From contig CM070725.1 in NCBI GenBank assembly GCA_036346275.1, forward strand, positions 44,888,104 to 44,952,103: DNA of 64,000 nt, given 5' to 3'. Of this stretch, positions 10,978-23,533 are shown piece by piece; the first letter of the stretch is position 1, and the number at the start of each line of letters is the position of its first letter. The position numbers and the translations under genes were made by a program. This DNA is from Otatea glauca. Its lineage: Eukaryota; Streptophyta; Magnoliopsida; Poales; Poaceae. The notes below the pieces were generated by a model. That model was not told the origin of the DNA. It saw nothing but the letters and a program-made list of their open reading frames with translations, and ran no database searches.

Positions 10978-11363
10978 GTTGAGAATATTAGTTCACATGC
11001 GTATGTATTGATCCTTAATTATTGTTGTGTGTGTTGGTTTAGCCTACCTTTTGCTCCATCCAGGGGAGGAGTCAGCCAAGCCCAAACCTCATGTTGGTCC
11101 ACAGGTTATTGGACTGAGCTATGATTTTTCATAAATTTTTAAATGAATTTACATAAGATTTTATTGCCAGACCTCCACCCCGCTCCATCTACACCTTTGT
11201 GTATCGTGCCTAGATTTTTGTCGTGTAAAATTTGAGAGGAGATTTTCATGGCTCCCTATTGTATAAAAGCCCTTACTGATCCATGATGAAATGTGTGTAT
11301 AGTTCTTAAAATTTTCGAGCATAGTAATCATGGTTTGCCTATTCCCACTTTCATTAGTCGTTA

Positions 11364-11990
11364 CTAGTCAGGGTCACGCGCTACGCTGCGTCGTGCGAAA
11401 TTTGGGAAAATTCGGTCGCGCGACGCTGCGTCGCGCGAAATTTGGTCCGATGGATATTTTCGGAAAAAAATTACGTGATTTCGGTTATATGTGTTTTTTT
11501 TAAAAAAAAGGCTGCTAGGAGCCGTCAGTGAGTCTACGGGTTTTTTTTAAGAAAACCGCGGAGGGACTTGAACATAATTTTGTTTTTTTTTCATAATTTT
11601 GGTTTTCTTGTTTTTTTAAAAAAATGGGTCGTTAGGACCCGTTGGCGAATCTGTGGACTGCTATAAACCGTCGGCGATTCTGTGGTTTTTTTAGAAAACC
11701 GTGGAGGGATTTAAACGTATTTTTGTTTTTCTTCGGTTCCAATACGCTAAAAACCGATTTCTTGGGATCCAAACGTATTTTTGTTTTTTTTTCGGGTCTA
11801 TTTTGCTAAAACAGCTGGGAGGACCGGAACGTAAATTTCGGATTTTGCCAGGATCCTTTATAAAAAAACCGATAGAAGAATCTATCCGTAATTTCAAATT
11901 TTTCGGAGAGGCTCAACGAGGGAATCGCTGATGTGGCATCGGCGGGAGGGAGCCAATCCCTCCCACTATAATATAAGTAAGTAAGTATAG
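11364..11990 (-). mobile_element. Helitron E (non-autonomous, 5' end uncertain)
   Basis: On the minus strand the sequence ends in a GC-rich palindrome (around GCAGCGTAGCGCGTG) followed by CTGACTAG and then T. That is the hairpin-plus-CTAG|T signature of a Helitron 3' end. The likely 5' side is the minus-strand word ACTATACTTACTTACTTATA near 11990. It lacks the expected leading TC, so it may be worn or cut by the MITE at 12001. The interior has repeated GGATCCAAACGTA and GGACTTGAACATA words, as in Helitron D. No genes. Confidence 0.6.
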
Positions 11991-12000
11991 TATAATATAC

Positions 12001-12361
12001 AAAATGGGTATATTCTCTTATGTATTGTACGTTTAATTTTTTGAAATTTTTAGGATGTTAAGTTTAACTAGCTTATTAACTAGTTCAAACAAGTTTGAAC
12101 TGAAATTTAAACTAGAGTTTCCTTTTTTGATGATAGTTTGTTTGTAGGTATGTACTGATTATATATATAAATCAGCAAAGCATGCAATCTAAATTCGTTT
12201 AAAATTTTTGAATTCGAGTATATTTTTTCAAAGGTATGTGTTTCATTTGAATTGTTACAGATGGGTATATACTCCAAAACTAAATTTTTTGAAAAGTATA
12301 CCCGAATTTTGTTTGAATCCGTGCATTTGAAATCATAGAGCCTAGGCTCCATGATGCCCCA
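12001..12361 (-). mobile_element. MITE family M, copy 3 (tail end lost)
   Basis: Same internal words as copies 1, 2 and 4. The head terminus ATGATGCCCCA is present at 12351-12361, but the tail terminal repeat is absent before 12001. It lies head to head with copy 4. Confidence 0.7.
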
Positions 12362-12404
12362 TTTCGGCATCTATATATATATATATATATATAGGAAACC
12401 GAAA

Positions 12405-12781
12405 TGGGGCACCATGGTGCCTGGGCACCATGATTTTAAATGCTCAAATTCAAGCTATATTCGAGTATAATTTTCAAAAAAATCAGTTTTAGGGTATATA
12501 TCCATCTATAACAATTCAAATGAAACACATACCTTTGAAAAAATATACTAGAATTCAAAGATTTTGAACAAGTTTGGATCACATGCTTTGCTGATTTATA
12601 TATAAAATCAGCACATACCTACAACCAAACTATCATCAAAAAGGAAAACTATAGTTTGAATTTTAGTTCAAACTTGTTTGAACTAGTTAGTAAATTGGTT
12701 AAACTCAGCATCCTAAAAATTTCAAAAAAAATCGCATTAAAATATATAAGAAAAATATCCTTTTTAGATCATGGTGTCCCA
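12405..12781 (+). mobile_element. MITE family M, copy 4 (inverted relative to copy 3)
   Basis: Starts TGGGGCACCATGGTGCCTGG and ends ATGGTGTCCCA. 377 bp. A short (TA)n spacer at 12372-12393 separates it from copy 3, so the two form a long inverted repeat. Confidence 0.8.
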
Positions 12782-13724
12782 AGTAATTATACTATGTATG
12801 TATGTATGTATGTATGTATGTATATATGTATGACACACTAGAACAAGTAGAGCACACCCCAAACTCTTTGTCTCTATAGAAAGAACACACTACGTATCTA
12901 CAAAGTGACCACAGTTGGAGGCCTGGTGCCCTGGTCCAACTGGTGCAAAACGAAGGCCAGAACTAAGCCAGGTGGAAGGGCAAATGGCTCGAGTACGTGC
13001 GGCCGCAAGTGTTACGACATAGGAGTAACTAGAATAGACGAGTACAAGGTCATATCTTCCGGTTTTCTTTTCCCAGCATGTAATATATGGTCTTTTCTTT
13101 TCTAGAACGTTTGTTTCTTTTTCCTTAATTCCAGGATATTTGTTTCCTTTTCCTTGAGATGATGCTAGAGGTGGGAGGAGATCTGTTGTGGGCCACAGGG
13201 ATGAGTTAGACACATTAAACAATGGCCATCAGATGTGGGTGAGTAAAGCTGAGGAAAGATCTGAGAGGTTAATTTTGATGAAGGCAAGTTTCTGAGGACG
13301 TTTCGCTGGATGCATGAGGTTGAGCTATCTCTAGTAGGGTGCATTATTTGGGGTGGACGTAGAAAAGAATGCTTAGGTGCATTATAAAGGAGTATAGATG
13401 CACAACAGCGCGCTCAGCCTCGCTTCATCTATGGGGAGTTTTTGCCTTATTTTCTGCGCTTTCTGTTCGGGACGGAGAGAGCGGCAGAACATATGGACGA
13501 AAATTTGGACACCAAAGTTGGAGAAGACGTCGTCCAGTCTAAAATGCATATATGACTGAAATGGCGAGTGCAACTGTGCAAACAATGGGATCGAGTACTA
13601 TGCATGCGTGGGAAATGCAGCTGTGTTATGAATTGCACCACAATATTATATAGGTGGATTGAATAAGACATCTCACTCAATTGGAATTTACCGTACAAGA
13701 TATCAGGAATGCATATTTGAGCCG
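12782..13724. other. Intergenic with a (TATG)n tract
   Basis: A TATG/TATA tract lies at about 12795-12830. The remainder to 13724 has no coding similarity that I recognise. Confidence 0.45.
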
Positions 13725-14520
13725 GAGGATGAAAACGAATTGGATACGGGCGGATAATGTTTCTGTCATATTTGTTTTTATATTTTTTTTTCAGATATAG
13801 ATACAAATATGAATATGAATATGAATATGAATATGAATAATATCGAATATTGATACAGAGCGAAAACGAATCGAAATGAATACAGTCACAGATATTTATC
13901 AGCACATAAAAACCCTTTAAATTATACACAAAATAAAAAAACGTAACTAGTTTATTTGCTCCAAACATTCATAAAGAACATGTAATAGCCCAAGATTTGT
14001 ATTCTTGGTGGAATTATGTTTAAAATAATAAATTATGTATTTATGAGTTTTTATGCATTTTTAGCTACTTATTTAAAATATTTTCCTATCAAGGACAATA
14101 GTCTTTGAATTTTCAAGAAAATTTAAAAGCTAATAAAATCTTTAAAATAATTTTTAAAATTTTTAGATTGTGACAAAAACTACTCTAAAAAATTCATAAT
14201 TTTTGGAGTTGGTTTGCCAATTTTAATAATTAAAATTTGATTTATTATTAATTAAATTATAAAACGATTTTGAAATTCACAAACATTTTTGGGCCAAAAG
14301 AGTAGCCTTGATCTAGCCCACGTGCATATCCGGATATCCGACCTATAAATATTCGAATTATTCGGATCCGTATCTGTATCCGACGGATAGTGATCTATTG
14401 AATCCGTATCCGTATACGACAGAAAAAATCCGTATCCGTTTCCGATCCGATATTATTTGATAAACATCCGATCTAACAGAATCCGTATGTGAATATTATC
14501 CGATCATTTTCCAACCCTAT
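13725..14520. mobile_element. Probable non-autonomous DNA transposon with GGATA-rich ends
   Basis: The left side reads GAGGATGAAAACGAATTGG and then GGCGGATAATGTT. The right side, reversed, reads AGGGTTGGAAAATGATCGG and then ATAATATT, so the ends are imperfect inverted repeats. Both sides are rich in subterminal CCGTATCCG or its complement. A GAATAT tract is at 13808-13840. I could not identify a target duplication. Confidence 0.45.
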
Positions 14521-15108
14521 CTTTTGAGGAAGTCTTTGTATATGGTAAAATCCTACAATGTAAACCATGTCTAGTATTTTTATAAAAAAAAATTGCATGT
14601 CGTAGACGTTACCGGACTTGAGGAAAATATAAACCGATGCATATTTTAGTTTAAGATTAAAAAAACTAAATGTTACGTAGGTAGTAGTTTTAAGTTTACT
14701 GGACTTGAACCTAGTAGGGCCCAAGCGACCTGATATGTTTTTAATTTGATATTATATGAGATGAAAATTTTCTGTAGCAACTTGCTCAAATTTGACGAGC
14801 CGATAAAGCCTATGCCAGGCAATCTTAAACCTAGAATCGATTAGTGCGATTATTTAGGAATTGTAATTATGTCTCAATACAGCTTGAAAAGCCGATCAAG
14901 CTTACGCTAGGCCTAATATTAAACCTACTCGATTAATGCGATTATTTATGAATTGTAGTTAACGTAAGGTAGTAATTTTAAGTTCCACACATGGCACACC
15001 TATGGTTACATAAAAAAATTTAAATTTAAGCTTAGGCCTTGTAAGGAATTTTGTAATAGTACCCAAAAGTCCATAATGTCCCTAGAAGTTCTTCATTATG
15101 TTTGCATA
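14521..15108. other. Intergenic with one diverged tandem duplication
   Basis: GCCGATAAAGCCTATGCCAGG (first 20 bases) to GATTATTTAGGAATTGTA at about 14800-14870 is echoed by GCCGATCAAGCTTACGCTAG to GATTATTTATGAATTGTA at about 14891-14960, a diverged local duplication of about 90 bp. No gene. Confidence 0.5.
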
Positions 15109-15633
15109 CTAGATGCATTTGCGCGGCATCACGCCGCGCCGCGCAGGTGTGTGACATCGCGCAAAGACGATTTTCTTCTCGAAGAAAATAACTGCGAAAA
15201 AAATCGAAGAAATTTTGAGGACTTTTTCATAAAAACGTACCTAATGTAATTTTTGAGGATTTCGTGAAAAAAACGATTTGGATTTAGAATTCTCGGAAGC
15301 CTTTGCGGGACAAAATAATAATTTATGCAAAATGGAAACAAATTTAGGAAGTTTTGGGGGCCTCCTCGCTTAAAAAAATATTTTTCCAGAAAAGGACCTA
15401 AACGAATTTTTTTCTCAAAAAAGGATCTAAACGTAATGCTTAAAAACACAGAAAGGGTCTAAACGTAATATATATTTTTTTTCCGAAAAAAAAGAACATA
15501 ATCGTACTTTTTTTTTTAAAAAGGACTTGAACGTAATTTTTTTTATCCCGAAAAAGGATCTAAGCGTAATTTTTTTTCAGCCGGCTCAAACGCATGGGAT
15601 GCCGGGATTCCTTCATCTTTAATAGATGGATGA
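15109..15633 (-). mobile_element. Helitron D (non-autonomous, 525 bp)
   Basis: On the minus strand it starts TCATCCATCTATTAAAGATG after an A. It ends with a strong palindrome (GCGCGGCGTGATGCCGCGC), then AAATGCATCTAG followed by T. It has no terminal inverted repeat and no target duplication, as expected for insertion between A and T. The interior repeats GGATCTAAACGTAA-like words separated by poly-T runs. No coding capacity. Confidence 0.75.
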
Positions 15634-15644
15634 TAATACAGAAA

Positions 15645-15702
15645 GCATGAGAAAGAACCTTGTTCGTTCAGCCGCATGAGAAAGAACCTTGTTCGTTCAG
15701 CC
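15645..15702. repeat. Perfect 29-bp tandem duplication
   Basis: The unit starting GCATGAGAAAGAACCTTG and ending in GTTCAGCC occurs twice back to back with no differences, so it is young. Confidence 0.93.
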
Positions 15703-15714
15703 GCAGACAATACA

Positions 15715-16312
15715 TCAAGTTTTTAAATTGCGATTTTCGCAGCTTCGCGGTAAGGTCTTAAAAAAGTTATAGCAGCTATCGCGGAAGCTATCATTCGTTA
15801 CGTTTTCAGTATTAAAAGACTTACAAAGATTAAATATATATATAATATAAGTCACCTCCAAATAAATCATTACAACATGATACTTACTAATATTTTTATA
15901 GTAAGAATATGAATCAAGTCTAGAATCAACATACATACTAATATATGTCCAAAAGATCAGAAATGATAACTATATCATAATATTCTTAACAATAAGTACT
16001 CAATCACTAAGAAATATGGATGTTGGATTATTAAAAAAAAGGACAAGATGAGGTCTTATGCTAGGTTCTCATAGTTCAAACTTATAAGAGATGTATATGG
16101 GTCTTTTAGTAACGTTGGTTTTCAAAATAGACCGAATGTTTTGACCCATAGGTACCTATATATGATAGTGAAGCTATCGCTACCTATAAGCTACGTCAAA
16201 TAGCGGAGCTATCGCCGGCTATAGCACTTGTAGCTAATATAGCGAAGCATTGACCCGTAGCTTCGCGTTTGAAGTCCTATCGTGCAACTATAGCTAGCTA
16301 TTTAGAACACTG
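15715..16312. mobile_element. Possible MITE-like repeat
   Basis: The left end (TTTTTAAATTGCG, CGCAGCTTCGCGG) and the right end (reversed: GTGTTCTAAATAGC, ACGCGAAGCTACGG) are loosely inverted. TAGCGAAGCTATCGC-like words cluster at 16160-16260. Boundaries and class are uncertain. Confidence 0.35.
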
Positions 16313-17553
16313 CAATTCATGCATCAGATCACAGGCGAATCCGCCCGAGGGTTTCATCAAGCTGAAGCCTACCCTTCCCACCGATACCCTCCTCGCCCGA
16401 CAGCCATGGCCTCTACAGTTCGGCTGAAATAGGGGAAGAAGAAACACAGGAAGAAGAAGTGGCCCTTTGCTGAAGCCCATAGGCCCGAGTGCAGTCTCAT
16501 AAGTTACATCCACATTCCACATATTCCATCCACCCCACGTTCCTGAAATCCCCGAATCAATCGAACAAGAGGAGAGAAGCGAGAGCCCCAGAGCGCACCT
16601 GGCGAGCAGCAGTGGCCGGTGGCACATCACGACGAGGAGAATGGGAGGTGTGGGGACGGGGACCTATGCAGCAAGGCGGCATCAGGTGAGCAGAGGAGGA
16701 GGATCGGAGGTAGTGGGGCCATTGGTCGACGGCGCAAGGAGCCGCCAGTAGAGGACCAGAGGCCGGGCGAAGGCACGAGGAGGAGGGCCAGAGGCCAGGA
16801 CTGCCAGGCGGAGTCATGGAGGTCTGGATCTAGATCTTCTTGTGGCTTCGCTTCCCCTTCTGGAGGGAGGAACGAGGGGCTAGCCAGCCAGGAGGACTAT
16901 AGGAGTGAGGAGAGGAGCATGGGAGGATTACAGAGGCTGGAGAGCTGAGGAAGAGGAAGTGTGGTGAACAACATGGATGCCTCTGTTGGTATGCATATTT
17001 TTCTTTTTATTATTTGCTTGCTCTGTGTACAGTATACTGCATAGTGTATAGCCAATCAGCAATATTATATATTGTTAGAATACTTAATTATATATATAAT
17101 CTTATATATATAATATATTGTCCAGTTAGTAATACAGTTGTATGCTTATAGATGTATACAAACCATTAGGAATCTTGCCTATCCTAGGTGGATAGCAAAA
17201 GATCAAATGTTCAGCTCTAATCAGCTGAGAGATGTTGGTAATGGCTCTCTGTTTTGTGTGGTTGATCATCAGAACAAGTTTTGAAAATATTTATCTTGAT
17301 GTAGCATGTAAGATCATTTATCTATGTACCATTAGTTTTGTTTGGTTACTGTTTCTTTTAGATGTCATTTAGTTGCACTATTAAGTACCATTTGTGTTTC
17401 ACATTTGATCTTTATTTTTTTTACTGTCACTTTATGTTCATGATAAAAATGTTATACAAACTAGCAATCAGACTTTATACAAACTAGCAATCAGACTTCT
17501 CTTCTAGAGGTTGTTGCAACGTTGTTCACTAACACATTTATTTAACACCTTGG
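16313..17553. other. Gene-like GC-rich patch followed by AT-rich DNA; no gene assigned
   Basis: 16320-16990 is GC- and purine-rich with open frames on both strands but no domain I recognise. It could be a captured or truncated first exon. 17000-17553 is AT-rich and contains the 23-bp duplication at 17454-17497. Confidence 0.4.
17454..17497. repeat. 23-bp tandem duplication
   Basis: ATACAAACTAGCAATCAGAC plus TTT is present twice in tandem with no mismatch over the copied part. Confidence 0.9.
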
Positions 17554-17700
17554 CAGTGACGGATTCAGACTCAAATCTTAAGGGGGTGTTCATCCGCCTA
17601 GAGTCTACCTTGCCGCCGCCCCCTCTGCCCTCGGCCGACCACCCTTCTGCTCATCGGGGGTAGGGTGTGCCCTAGCCCTCTTTAGTTGGATCCGCCACTG
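17554..17700. mobile_element. hAT MITE, 147 bp, perfect target duplication
   Basis: Left CAGTGACGGATTCA and right TGGATCCGCCACTG are imperfect inverted repeats. The 8-bp target duplication caccttgg is exact (17546-17553 and 17701-17708). The right subterminal TAGGGTGTGCCCTAGCC matches the 1.1-kb hAT at 8174-9274 in inverse, so this is a deletion derivative of the same family. Confidence 0.9.
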
Positions 17701-17708
17701 CACCTTGG

Positions 17709-18549
17709 TGAGTTCATCTCATTTTTGTACATTCGCTCCTGTTGGAGGACAAACTATGCAAGAAAGGGAAAGGTACTAACACACCTTTTTTGAATAATCC
17801 GGAGGACTACCACTAGTGTAGGACTTTTTCTTGCCTTTGTTATCAAAAGAATTCATATCTAATCCACTTCACTTTGCTTCCTTTATATTCGTAATTCATG
17901 TATGAATTTAGATTAAGAGACTATATTTATATCAATTTGGCTTAATCCTTTAACTCACTCTCTATTTTTCATCCTAGCTTCGCCACTACATCAGATTCCT
18001 TTGTTGTTTTTCCTCCATTTACGGCTAACGATGCAAACAGATTTCGAAGCATGATTCTGCTAAATCTGATACAATTAGCCGACCATTCCCCTTCGGTCCT
18101 AGGCGGCCACTGACTCAATGAGAACCAGTATCATTCACACTACTGAATCTCAACTCTAGTATTATAGATTACCCCATATGAGAACTTTTACAACACATCG
18201 CCATTTAGAAAGGACGCAAGAAAAAAGGTGGCGCCAGAGGTATTTACATTATGTTTAGATAAGAAAAACCAACCCACTGCCAAAGAAACGAAACAAACTT
18301 TTAGTGTTGACGCACAAACCGCACAAGTCGTAATGGAAGAGAACAAAAAAGAAATATGCACTCTGAACAAATCTAGACTGCTTTGCACTGTTACATCATG
18401 GAGCTGACCATCACATAATGATTTCCATCTCCAACTCCCTTACCGAGATCACTGCGAGCAACACTGTCAGTTGCCCGTTAAAGTTATAGAAGCAAATCCA
18501 CATGGTGCACATTTCTCACCTTGTTTCGCAAAAATGAAATGGTAGCACA
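17709..18549. other. 3' flank of the RanBP2 zinc-finger gene
   Basis: Contains the minus-strand 3' untranslated region of the zinc-finger gene directly below its TGA at 18550-18552. I cannot place the polyadenylation site. Nothing else recognised. Confidence 0.45.
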
Positions 18550-21500
18550 TCAGCTTATAACACTGTTCTGCAACTCACTGAGAGCAGCCATTCGCAGGGC
18601 GTACGAACTTGTTGGTAATGGTAGTCCAGCAGCATGATCAGGAAGATCCATCTCTGTTTGATCATTGTTGTCTTGACAGTCATGTGAAAATTGCAGCTTT
18701 GATAAAAGCTTCGCAATATTACATGACAAAAACTAATTTCAATGGCATCCAGTCAGTCAAGTAGTCGCAATCGAACCAAGCATGCAAGGTGCCGAGCCTA
18801 CCACTCCACGATGTGATGATGCACATGGACTCACGGTTTCATCATGGATCCTCTCTTTGAACCAAACGCATCAGAATGGTAAAACTTGTATATGCTAAGC
18901 TCCAGAGAACATGATAACATATGCACATAACATGATTCTGGTGAGCTCTAGGAGGCTGTTAGAAAGCAACATGTTTATTTACACTACCAACCAGAGGCAG
19001 AAAATAATATATGACTTTTAATTTTATTAAAAAGCACTTCCGGACAGAAGTTCATGGGCTCATATATACATTATAATAAACTGCCAACAAGAGGGGAAAG
19101 TTGACAAGCACTAGGAAAAATCAAGTTCTCAATTAAGAATGACATCTACACCAAAAGCAACTTGCAAGATGGGACGATGGGAATCCAGTAACAATCCATG
19201 TCCAAGTTAAAATAGGATGAGCCTAAAAAATGATCAGCTAGGTCTGCTAACCAAATAACATAAGGAGGACGCAAAAAGGTTAACCTCTTTTCCACAGAAG
19301 ATGGGGAAATTCTGTGTCAGTAACCAACTAACCAGGTCAATCAATTTTAATTTATGTTTTGGCAAAACAACAAAGATATTGATGAAAGATTGACAAGTAT
19401 CAATCTCATGATACTGACTTACTGAGCTACCCTTTATTGACTTGTTTCTCAGGCCTAACTGTTACAAGCAAAAGTACCGGAGAGGATGTTCTCCTAGACT
19501 CCTAAACATATTTCAGTACAAAAGCGTGCAGACAAACTGTGAAGGGAAGAACCCATACAAGTGAATCCAATTTTTTTTAAAAGGAAAAGACATCATTTTC
19601 CAGCCATTCAGAGAGGAACAACACCTACCAAACTATCCATGAGTTGAGAACGAAGACCAGAAACAAAACATTAACAGAACCAACCGAGACAGCACCACAA
19701 ACAGTCTAGCAATACTTCATAGCAGACGAATGACAATCAACAAATAGCAATCTCCCTGAGTACCAGTAAGGCAGTAACCAAGACAAGCAACAAAGTTTCA
19801 GCAGGATATTAACAAAAGGATGCTCTTGACCAAATCTGTTGTGATAACGAAACCACGACTCCAGTTGCCAACTCCAAAACGTTTACCATTAGGACAGTGA
19901 CTCAACTAAGGTCTCAATGGGAAGGAACTTGTAACAACAGCAGCAACTACCGACACAGATGGACCCCAGACATTCAGACTGAACCTTGACGACGACGCTG
20001 GACCTTCTTGACCCTCATAAATGTTCTAGGACTCACTGTAACAGTAAGGACATGATATATCAAGCCATGCGCAAGAGAACATGACAGGCAAATAATTGAA
20101 AAGACAATTGCATAGAAAACTTAAGGCACACAACTTATAGCGCTATAAAAAAGGCATCGCAAATATTTAATGCCGTAATGGAGGTTATGAATCACACACC
20201 TGATTGTCCTGATCTGTAGCTGAATCATTTGCATTGTTTGTCTGCAATGGCTTTTCTGCCCCACAATTTGGACGATTGCATTTTGTCCGGAATGGATAGT
20301 TTATGTTATTGCACATGTCACACTTCCAACTACCATCAGGCATCTTTGGTTCTGTCATGTGACAGGTTTGATGTAAAATTGAATTAATTAATTTAATAAA
20401 AGCCATTCAGTAAACTAAATTAATTAAAAGCCATTCAATAAACTAGGGGACAACTTACGTGCAGAACTTTAGAAATGAAATATTTACTGTGCAAGGAAGA
20501 TGTCATTGATAAGGGTTTTCAAAATTTACTGACTTCAAGGCATTAAAAAAACATCAAAAAAATTATAAAGATAAGGCACCACATATATGTATAGTGTTGA
20601 AATCATACACACTTAAAACTTACTTGAACCCCTTGAACCATCAGGCTTGGAGCCCTGCAGAAAGAGTTAATACACAAGTTATCATTACCGTAATCATAAT
20701 GATTCAACTCTACAAAATAAGAACAAAGCATGAGAAATAGAGATCCAATGTTTTAGGTGAATGAGAACTTTAGGGCAACAAAATATCCAAAACTAATATA
20801 TTAAAGTTTGACCACTAAATGGTCAGCTCTAATAATAGCTTGAAAAGAATTAATCACATTCTGCAACAGCACTAATGAACATCTAACAATTGAACCGCAT
20901 AGCACTCGCTTAATGCCTAATGGTGAAGTAAAAGAGCAACCGTCCTTGGTTTGGTTTATGGGCAGCAGAGGCAAGTTGTACTGTGGTGCATAGGGGTTTC
21001 AGATTTGGCAAACCTAGAGAAATTTAACAAAAAAATAAAAAATAACAGAAAGAATGATAACTCACAGAAAATGGTTATCCACACAAGTACTCAAGTCCTG
21101 ATGCCCAAGAAATGAACAAGCTTACAACTATAAGTACATTGGTCGATGAGTACATCACATTCAATTTTTTTTAATTGCATATCAAATCGTGTCATTGAAA
21201 AGTTAACAGTTACATAACATCACATATGCATTCCAAACACATGACTAATCTTGTGACAGCATTGTCAACTTCCAAGTATAATTGTGCCGTAACATTAGTC
21301 ACAGTACAAAAACCTGCTCTTTAGGCAATCTAACTGAACTATTGGTTAACAACATTTGAGAATAGACTGGAACTAATTTTAGATTTAAAGAAATGAAGAT
21401 ATGTCATGATCTGAGAGTAGTAATGTAATATATGAGTATATAGCCACTTAAAGCTCAATAAGACAGAACCGCCTCAAACCTGGTTTTCAGGTCTTGGTGT

Positions 21501-23533
21501 GTTGCATTTTCTCATGTTACAGACTGTCCGAAAGGCAAAGTTGATGTTGTTGCAATTAGGGCACTTCCAATCATTATCACGCCCAGAACCTACAATGAAA
21601 GTTGATGAGAATAGGCAGAGAATAAACCAAGTGTCAAAGAAATTGGTACAATAGTCAAAAGACATTACAAATTTATACCTGCAGGTTTCTTCTGGGAGCC
21701 TTCATCAGAATAGGAACCAGCCCTTGTGCCCTTCAAGAAATAAAATAAATGAGAATTGCGATATTTTTCTTTGCATGATGTGTCACACCTCCACAAGCAA
21801 AGAACACTTTGAGAAATAAAGCCTTCCCTAGTAACCCTGCAGGATACAGATAGCATACAGACACACAAAGTAACAGCAACCCACAAGGCCACACTAGTTT
21901 GTCATGAAAAGGCAACAACAATTAACTCATACTAATATGTATGACAGGAGTAATCATAGGCCCTGTTTAGAGGGGCTTAAAACGAGTATGCCCCCAAAAA
22001 AAAAACTCAGCTTTTATGCGGCTTTTGATATAAGCCAAAAGCCATATATAACTAACAAAAGCTAAAAGCTAGGCTGGACCTGTTTTTGGAGTTTATTGCT
22101 GAGGAAAATTAGCTATTTATTAAATAATCTCTTTTAAAAAGCTACAGCCGCTTTTCAGCTCAAAAGCTAAAAAACAACTTTTCAAAAAAGCTACAGCTCC
22201 CCCAAATAGGCCCATAATCCCAAAGAGCTTACCATTGCACCAGGACCAGCAGGTAAGCTCAAGCCGTATCTGTCCATTGGCATGCCGTACATTCCACCTA
22301 TTTTGAGGAGATGAATAAATTCAGGATACATATTTGAAAATAGTTGGCAAACTATCTCCTAAACATTGGAAACAATCGCAAATTTGCAACAACAATCAAA
22401 GCATACACCATAGAGAAAGTAATAACTATTTTCTCCATTACAGTTACATGCTGCAGAGTAGAACAGAGTCTCTAAACAAATCTATTTGACATGCTAGCAT
22501 TACTAGACAGTAAGTATGGTAAATAAAAGTCGAGCAAAAGAAACATTTTCTGTAATATCCAATTTTTACACATTAAGAGTTGCATAACAAATTGACATAC
22601 TGTATTTGATAAACTGAAATACTTAACACAGTAGCCATACCAAAAGACAACAGACACATCGTAGCCCTCTTACCTGCGCCCATCATAGAGCCACCAGAAT
22701 ACGCAAGTGGCCCAGTCATATGCATCGGCGCATAGGGGCTCCCCATCGGCAGGCGGCCACCATAGCCATACGGATAACCAGAACCCCCAGGGAACTGAGG
22801 AATGCCATACCGCGGCATGGCAGGCCCATTAAAGAGGGAGGAGCCATACGGTGGAGCAGCCCCACCGAGGTACATGGACGGCGGCGTCCCGGGCCCCATG
22901 TATCCCCCTGACACCGTGTAGTGGGGTGGAGTTTGCATAGGCTTGTGCATAGCCTTCTGACCAGCAAGCAACAGCACCACTAGGTAAATGCATGCAAAGA
23001 CCGAACAAACGGCACTAATAACAGGCACACTATGATCACCCAGCAAACGACAACCACAACAACAAGCAATTGCAAGTACCGTGTGATCCGGCCTGGGCTG
23101 GTTGCAATTGCGCATGTTGCAGGTGGTGCGGAAGGCGAAGTTGACGTTCTGGCAGCTGGGGCAAACCCAGTCGTCCTCGCGCCGGCCACCTGAGCGTCGT
23201 TCGTTTCGTTGTTCGTTCCAAACCAAGGCAAATCCTCTCAGATGCAGCTTAGATAGTGCGGATGCACGGATTAAACAAAATGGCGAAGCAACCTACCGTC
23301 GGTGCGCGCGCGCTTTCCGGCAGATTGGCTGCGGCTGTCAACCTACAAGCGCACACACATATAACCACAGCAGAAATGAGCCTTTGTAGTTGAGATCCGT
23401 AGGCGATCGACAAGCATAGTCCAGATTCCGTCAAGTTTCCACCGCGATGAGTGGATCTAGGGAACAATCCGAGTCCCAATCGATCCGCGGCGACAAAGAG
23501 GGCAGGGCGAGGGGGCGATACCTGAGAGGACAT
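18550..23533 (-). CDS. RanBP2-type zinc-finger protein with three fingers, 335 aa, ten exons
   Basis: Coding exons on the minus strand: 23533-23522, 23342-23297, 23189-23080, 22956-22674, 22297-22233, 21730-21679, 21589-21480, 20654-20624, 20351-20200, 18696-18550. All junctions are GT-AG and phases agree. The fingers begin at Trp27, Trp197 and Trp245 (DDWVCPSC, NDWKCPNC, GSWKCDMC), each followed by an N-hydrophobic-R(T) core (NFAFRTTC, NFAFRTVC, NYPFRTKC) and a CNMRNC-type second cysteine pair. Such fingers bind single-stranded GGU-containing RNA in ZRANB2, and plant members are thought to be RNA-binding. A Gly/Pro/Tyr/Met-rich low-complexity region lies at about residues 57-170. The N-terminus MSSQVDSRSQSAGKRARTDG and the C-terminal LPTSSYALRMAALSELQNS look family-typical. 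The last intron (20199-18697) is the least certain junction, because translation could instead read through to an early stop after VCDS. Confidence 0.88.
21958..22213. mobile_element. MITE in intron 5 of the zinc-finger gene
   Basis: Ends AGGCCCTGTTTAGAGGGGCT and (reversed) GGGCCTATTTGGGGGAGCTG form an inverted repeat. The interior is rich in AAAAGCT words. Looks Tourist/hAT-like; the target duplication is unclear. It lies wholly inside an intron (21731-22232). Confidence 0.6.

Noticed and set aside
16489..16948. Possible first exon of a host gene
   Set aside because: GC-rich with open frames on both strands and no family match; listed only as an unassigned patch.
20185..20199. Early stop of the zinc-finger protein after VCDS
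   Set aside because: A GT donor at 20199 joins in frame to the exon at 18696, which encodes a coherent 48-residue C-terminus ending in TGA; still the least certain junction.
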